This document shows positions 5,102 to 9,222 of a DNA stretch of 9,222 bases, one piece after another. Location: positions 1 to 9,222 of the forward strand of contig JALSOO010000167.1 of the NCBI GenBank assembly GCA_026986355.1. The letters are read 5' to 3'. Under the pieces are notes generated by a model. It ran no database searches. It was not told the origin of the DNA and was given only the letters and a program-made list of their open reading frames with translations. The translations under genes and the position numbers were made by a program. Within the stretch, counting starts at the first letter, position 1. Each line of letters opens with the position of its first letter. This DNA is from Campylobacteraceae bacterium. Lineage in GTDB: Bacteria; Campylobacterota; Campylobacteria; Campylobacterales; Sulfurovaceae.

Positions 5102-7558
5102 ATGGAAAATATAAAAACAAAAATAGAGACTCTACTCTATCAAGAGGCAAATGACTTTGAGATAGCTAAAGTTCTAAAACAAGAGATTAAACGCTACTAT
5201 AAGACATTAGATGAGACATTCTCTAAAAACAGTGGAAAAGATTTTTTGGTAAAACATACAAGAAAGATAGATACTATAATAGAGTTAGTATACAAAGTGG
5301 CTATGCGTTCTATGTTTGGAACATATATGCCCATGAAGAGTACCCTACCTATCACACTCTTAGCTCTTGGCTCTTATGGACGTGAACAGCTCTGTGTCTA
5401 CTCTGATATTGATTTGATGATTGTCTACAAAGAGGTAGAGGGGTATAATACTAAAGAGATGATAGAGAAGATTCTACTTATCTTGTGGGATGCTGGATTA
5501 AAACTAGGACATCGTGTTCATGAAGTTGGAGAGATTTTTGAGGTATCAAAAACAGATATAACGATTAAAACCTCTATGTTAGAGTCAAGATTTATAGAGG
5601 GGTCAACTCAACTATGGAATCAGACTCAAAATGAACTCTACCGAATTCGCAAAGATAATCAAGAGGAGTTTATAAAAGCAAAGATAGAGGAGATGCAAAA
5701 ACTACATAAAAAATATCCTATGAGTATGGAGCCAAATCTCAAAGAGGGTGTAGGTGGTTTCAGAAACGCAAATCTAGTCTACTGGATAGGTAATGTTCTC
5801 TATAATATTCCCCGAATCAAGGATTTAGATAGCTCTATTATATCCGATATAGAGTATAAAGAGTTTAGAACTGCTTTGGATTTTCTATTTAGGGTTCGCT
5901 CTGCTCTACATCTAGCTACAGGGAAAAAAGAGGATAGATTACGCTTAGAGCTACTTCCTGCTGTAGCAAGATATTTGGGCTACAAAGATACTCCTAAAGA
6001 GCATACACGTCTATCTCGAAAGGTTATCTCCTCTCTTAAACTTATCAAACTTCATACTACCATTTGGATAGACCAATTAACAGATTGTTATAGTGATATT
6101 AATATGTTACGTCCTAAAAAAGATAGTAGATGCTACTATGAACTCTTAGAGGAACTTAGTGATGCACCTGCTGATAGTTTTCCTGTTCACCCCTCTTTTC
6201 TAAAAGCATTAAACTCTAGTTTTAGAGATAAAAATGTAGATGATAGGGTATATAAAATATTAAAAAAGATATTTAAGACATCACATAGTAATCTGATACT
6301 AGAGACGCTACTTGATACACGTCTGCTAGGATATACTATTCCCTATCTTAAATCAGTTGTGAATCTACCTCAATTTGATGGCTATCATCAATATGCAGTT
6401 GGGTTGCATACTATTAAATGTATCGAAGCATTAGAGAATATAAAAGATAAAAGAGTTCAAGTACTCTATAATGAGCTAGACGATAGAGAAAAACTGTTTA
6501 TTAAACTTGTTGTTCTTATACATGATGCAGGAAAAGGACGTAAACGACCTCATCATGAAGTAGGTACAGTGCTTTTTAAAGGATTAGCTCGTAAATTGAA
6601 ATTGAGTGAAAAAGAGATAAAATTAGGTAAAAACCTTATACTATATCATACACTTATGAGTACAACAGCCCAAAGAGAGGATTTATACTCGGAACGTACT
6701 ATATTGAAGTTCTCCTCTCACTTCCCTACTCAAAAAGAGCTAAACTTTATCTATATATTAACCTATGCAGATATGAATGGTGTTGGAGCACCTATCTATA
6801 ATGATTTTAATGCAAAACTCATTAATACTCTATATAGAGAGTCGTGTCTAGTTATCTATAACGTTACACTCATAAAAGAGACAAGTAAACGTATCAAAAA
6901 AGAGAAACAGCTTAAAATGATATATGAGTTCAAGGATTTACCAAAAACTTTACAGAAAAAAACACTACAGATTAATTCAGATATATTTTTTATCAAAAAT
7001 ACTCCTCAACAGATTATCTCTATTGTTAAAAAGGCTCAAACATTAAAAGATTATGATTTTTTTATCTCTCATAACCACTACTTAACGATTGAGATTTTAC
7101 GAAAAGATAATTTTGATTTAAGCTTTCTACTCCATAAACTCTCTAATTTAGATATTGTGCAGGTAGATATATATAAACTATTTTCAGGTATTAAATATTT
7201 TAAAATTGATTTTGCTCAAAATATTGATATAGATGATGAGTTTTATCTACAAAAGATTATCTTATCTGCTTTAGAGAAAGAGCATAAGCTATCACTATTA
7301 AAACCAAATATTGATATAAAAAATATAGATATAGATTGCAACCACTCAAAAGAACATGCAGTGATGAGGTTAAACTGTTCCAACCAAAAAGGACTATTAT
7401 CATATCTAATAAATATATTTGATAGTTTCAAAGTAGATATTAGTTCAGCAAAAGTTCATACAAAAATGAACAGAGTAAATGACCTTTTTTTAATCGAAAA
7501 GAATGGAAATTTTTGTAATAATACAGAACAAATTATAAAAAAATTAACGGAGCGTTAA
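5102..7558 (+). CDS. glnD: [Protein-PII] uridylyltransferase / uridylyl-removing enzyme GlnD
   Basis: This 818-residue bifunctional nitrogen sensor uridylylates PII when glutamine is low and removes UMP when it is high. Domains in order: a nucleotidyltransferase domain with GSYGREQLCVYSDIDL (residues 90-105, metal-binding D102 and D104); the GlnD central domain with EPNLKEGVGGF (210-220); an HD domain with GLHT (434-437), LIHDAGKG (472-479, H474 and D475), PHHEVG (483-488) and YHTLMSTTAQREDL (515-528); and two C-terminal ACT-like domains (about 660-705 and 753-800). It is a little shorter than the E. coli protein (about 890). Two oddities stand out. The usual G-G-L-R-D after the central motif reads G-G-F-R-N. 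The first ACT repeat has KDNFDLSFLL where a D-x-P-G-L turn is expected; the second keeps GLL. It is divergent from mqnE and is followed by glmS after 4 bp. No PII gene is in the window. Confidence 0.95.
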   Translation: MENIKTKIETLLYQEANDFEIAKVLKQEIKRYYKTLDETFSKNSGKDFLVKHTRKIDTIIELVYKVAMRSMFGTYMPMKSTLPITLLALGSYGREQLCVYSDIDLMIVYKEVEGYNTKEMIEKILLILWDAGLKLGHRVHEVGEIFEVSKTDITIKTSMLESRFIEGSTQLWNQTQNELYRIRKDNQEEFIKAKIEEMQKLHKKYPMSMEPNLKEGVGGFRNANLVYWIGNVLYNIPRIKDLDSSIISDIEYKEFRTALDFLFRVRSALHLATGKKEDRLRLELLPAVARYLGYKDTPKEHTRLSRKVISSLKLIKLHTTIWIDQLTDCYSDINMLRPKKDSRCYYELLEELSDAPADSFPVHPSFLKALNSSFRDKNVDDRVYKILKKIFKTSHSNLILETLLDTRLLGYTIPYLKSVVNLPQFDGYHQYAVGLHTIKCIEALENIKDKRVQVLYNELDDREKLFIKLVVLIHDAGKGRKRPHHEVGTVLFKGLARKLKLSEKEIKLGKNLILYHTLMSTTAQREDLYSERTILKFSSHFPTQKELNFIYILTYADMNGVGAPIYNDFNAKLINTLYRESCLVIYNVTLIKETSKRIKKEKQLKMIYEFKDLPKTLQKKTLQINSDIFFIKNTPQQIISIVKKAQTLKDYDFFISHNHYLTIEILRKDNFDLSFLLHKLSNLDIVQVDIYKLFSGIKYFKIDFAQNIDIDDEFYLQKIILSALEKEHKLSLLKPNIDIKNIDIDCNHSKEHAVMRLNCSNQKGLLSYLINIFDSFKVDISSAKVHTKMNRVNDLFLIEKNGNFCNNTEQIIKKLTER

Positions 7559-7562
7559 ATAT

Positions 7563-9222
7563 ATGTGTGGAATCGTAGGATACATAGGAAAAGAAGAGAA
7601 GAAAAATATTTTATTAGATGGACTCCAAGAGTTAGAGTACCGTGGTTATGATTCAGCAGGTATAGCAATTATAGAAAATAGAGAGCTTAGAAATTTTAAG
7701 GCAGTTGGACGACTCAAAAATCTAAGAGATAAGACAAAAGATTATCAGAGTAGTGGGTTTGGAGTATCCATAGGTCATACTCGTTGGGCAACACATGGAA
7801 AACCAACAGAGCTTAATGCTCACCCTCATATGGGTAATTACTCCTTTGTAGTACATAATGGAATCATAGAAAACTATCAAGAGATTAAAAAAGAGTTGCA
7901 AAATGAGGGTATAACATTCTTAAGCCAAACAGATACAGAGACAATTGTTCATCTATTTGAAAAAAACTATAATGAGTTAAATGATTCATGGAAATCTTTT
8001 CAAAATACAATAGATAGATTAGAGGGAGCATATGCAACTCTACTAATTACAGAGGCACAACCTGATACTATATTTTTTGCAAAACATGGCTCTCCAATGC
8101 TTATTGGGTTTAAAGATGATGAGGTATTTTTTGCCTCTTCAGATACTCCAATTATAGGAAAAGCTACCGAGGTTTACTATCTTGAAGATGGAGAGTATGG
8201 ATATACCAAAGATGGAGAGGTTCACCTTTTTGATAAGAGTGGAGAGAAGAGATTTAGCAAACAGCTTCTAGCCACCGATAAGGCTATGGCTCAAAAAGAT
8301 GGTTATCGTTTTTTTATGGAAAAAGAGATTTATGAGCAGAGTCATATCATGAACGATACCATGATGGGGCGTGTTTTGGAAGATAGAATTGAGTTTGAAG
8401 AGCTAGAGGAGAACCTTTTTGATAATATCAATGCTATTAAAATATGTGCTTGTGGAACATCATACCACTCTGCCCTAACAGGTGCTTATCTACTTGAACG
8501 AATTGCAAAGATACCAACTCAAGTTGAGATAGCATCAGAGTTTAGATACAAAGAGCCACTCCTTCGTGAAGATACTCTATTTATTACTATTTCACAAAGT
8601 GGAGAGACAGCAGACACACTAGAAGCACTAAAAATGGCAAAGAGAGCAGGGTTAAAGAGCTTAAGTATCTGTAATGTAGATAACTCTTCTATCGTTAGAG
8701 AGAGTGACTCTGCTATCTTGACACGTGCAGGAATCGAAAAAGGGGTAGCAAGTACCAAAGCATTTGCTACACAAACGATGGTGTTGTGGATGCTTACACT
8801 CTATATAGCTCAAAATAGAAATAGTATCAATAAACAAAAGTTATCCCAAGAGTTATCAGCAATGCGTCATACACCAAAGGCTCTGTTGGTTAATGATAAG
8901 CTTCACTCAAAAATGAATCGTTTATCTAAACGTTATCTACATGGTCATGGATTCTTTTTTATTGGTAGAGATTTATTTTTTCCATTAGCACTAGAAGGAG
9001 CTTTGAAACTTAAAGAAATCTCATATTTACATGCAGAAGGATACCCAGCAGGAGAGATGAAGCATGGACCAATTGCCCTAGCTGATAGTGAACTATTTAC
9101 TGTGGCACTTATGCCAAAAACACTACACTATGATAAGATAAAATCAAATGTAGAGGAGTTATGTGCTAGAGATGCAACAGTTTTAGCTATATCTTCCCAA
9201 GATTTTGACCTAGCAGATGATT
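7563..9222 (+). CDS. glmS: Glutamine--fructose-6-phosphate aminotransferase (isomerizing) GlmS, 3' end missing
   Basis: The frame is open from the ATG at 7563 to the right edge (553 codons). The family is about 600 residues, so roughly 50 should be missing. GlmS makes glucosamine-6-phosphate from fructose-6-phosphate and glutamine, the entry to peptidoglycan and LPS amino sugars. The N-terminal glutaminase domain starts MCGIVGYIG with nucleophile C2. It then shows YRGYDSAG (26-33), GHTRWATHGKPTELNAHPH (71-89), HNGIIENY (98-105, oxyanion N99) and QTDTE (122-126, D124). The isomerase half has two SIS domains: CACGTSYHS (295-303), SQSGETADTLEAL (344-356), STKAFATQ (397-404), EGALKLKEISYLHAEGYPAG (478-497) and KHGP (500-503, catalytic H501). 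All active-site residues within reach are present. ACGGAG inside the end of glnD, 10 nt before the ATG, is its likely ribosome-binding site. It is probably co-transcribed with glnD, and no glmS-type ribozyme leader fits the 4-bp gap. Confidence 0.96.
   Translation, partial: MCGIVGYIGKEEKKNILLDGLQELEYRGYDSAGIAIIENRELRNFKAVGRLKNLRDKTKDYQSSGFGVSIGHTRWATHGKPTELNAHPHMGNYSFVVHNGIIENYQEIKKELQNEGITFLSQTDTETIVHLFEKNYNELNDSWKSFQNTIDRLEGAYATLLITEAQPDTIFFAKHGSPMLIGFKDDEVFFASSDTPIIGKATEVYYLEDGEYGYTKDGEVHLFDKSGEKRFSKQLLATDKAMAQKDGYRFFMEKEIYEQSHIMNDTMMGRVLEDRIEFEELEENLFDNINAIKICACGTSYHSALTGAYLLERIAKIPTQVEIASEFRYKEPLLREDTLFITISQSGETADTLEALKMAKRAGLKSLSICNVDNSSIVRESDSAILTRAGIEKGVASTKAFATQTMVLWMLTLYIAQNRNSINKQKLSQELSAMRHTPKALLVNDKLHSKMNRLSKRYLHGHGFFFIGRDLFFPLALEGALKLKEISYLHAEGYPAGEMKHGPIALADSELFTVALMPKTLHYDKIKSNVEELCARDATVLAISSQDFDLADD

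Noticed and set aside
5043..5150. 36-residue N-terminal extension of mqnE starting at 5150
   Set aside because: It would run through both promoters and overlap the start of glnD, is hydrophobic and unlike the family, and the ATG at 5042 has its own ribosome-binding site.
7243..7431. Minus-strand open frame of 62 codons
   Set aside because: It is antisense to the ACT region of glnD and has no recognisable protein features.
7559..7562. glmS ribozyme-type leader control
   Set aside because: The gap before glmS is only 4 bp, and that ribozyme is typical of Firmicutes.
8519..8758. Minus-strand open frame of 79 codons
   Set aside because: It is antisense to the conserved first SIS domain of glmS and has no independent support.

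Overview
The window looks like a chromosomal segment of an autotrophic campylobacterote (Epsilonproteobacteria), close to Sulfurimonas or Sulfurovum. The evidence is a two-gene bacterial ATP-citrate lyase (aclB then aclA, the signature of the reductive TCA cycle), a futalosine-pathway menaquinone enzyme (MqnE), AT-rich DNA, tight gene packing and extended -10 promoters. Genus assignment is inference. There are no tRNAs, rRNAs, insertion sequences, CRISPR arrays or phage genes.

Left half (minus strand, read from 5042 down to 1): mqnE (aminofutalosine synthase), then gpt (purine phosphoribosyltransferase) overlapping it by 8 nt, then trpG/pabA (glutamine amidotransferase) after 43 bp that hold a candidate internal promoter, then an unnamed polytopic membrane protein 4 bp later. 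A 93-bp gap follows, carrying a candidate promoter and a perfect 8-bp inverted repeat. After it come aclB and the first 124 codons of aclA, which runs off the left edge. I see no intrinsic terminator between the trpG group and aclBA, so read-through is possible.

Right half (plus strand, from 5102): glnD (PII uridylyltransferase / uridylyl-removing enzyme), then glmS (glucosamine-6-phosphate synthase) 4 bp later, open to the right edge (553 codons present). The two transcription units diverge from a 59-bp region at 5043-5101. There, two extended -10 boxes on opposite strands overlap on the same few bases.

The genes connect metabolically. AclBA cleaves citrate to acetyl-CoA and oxaloacetate for CO2 fixation. 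MqnE acts in menaquinone synthesis from chorismate, and TrpG/PabA draws on chorismate as well. The futalosine route releases adenine, which may explain a purine-salvage transferase next to mqnE. GlnD senses glutamine and controls PII, while GlmS and TrpG consume glutamine. All well-recognised genes are housekeeping enzymes. I did not find a convincing undescribed system. The best leads are the overlapping divergent promoters, the palindrome in front of aclB, the unidentified membrane protein, the apparent loss of glycine in the first ACT domain of GlnD, and the mqnE-gpt-trpG grouping.
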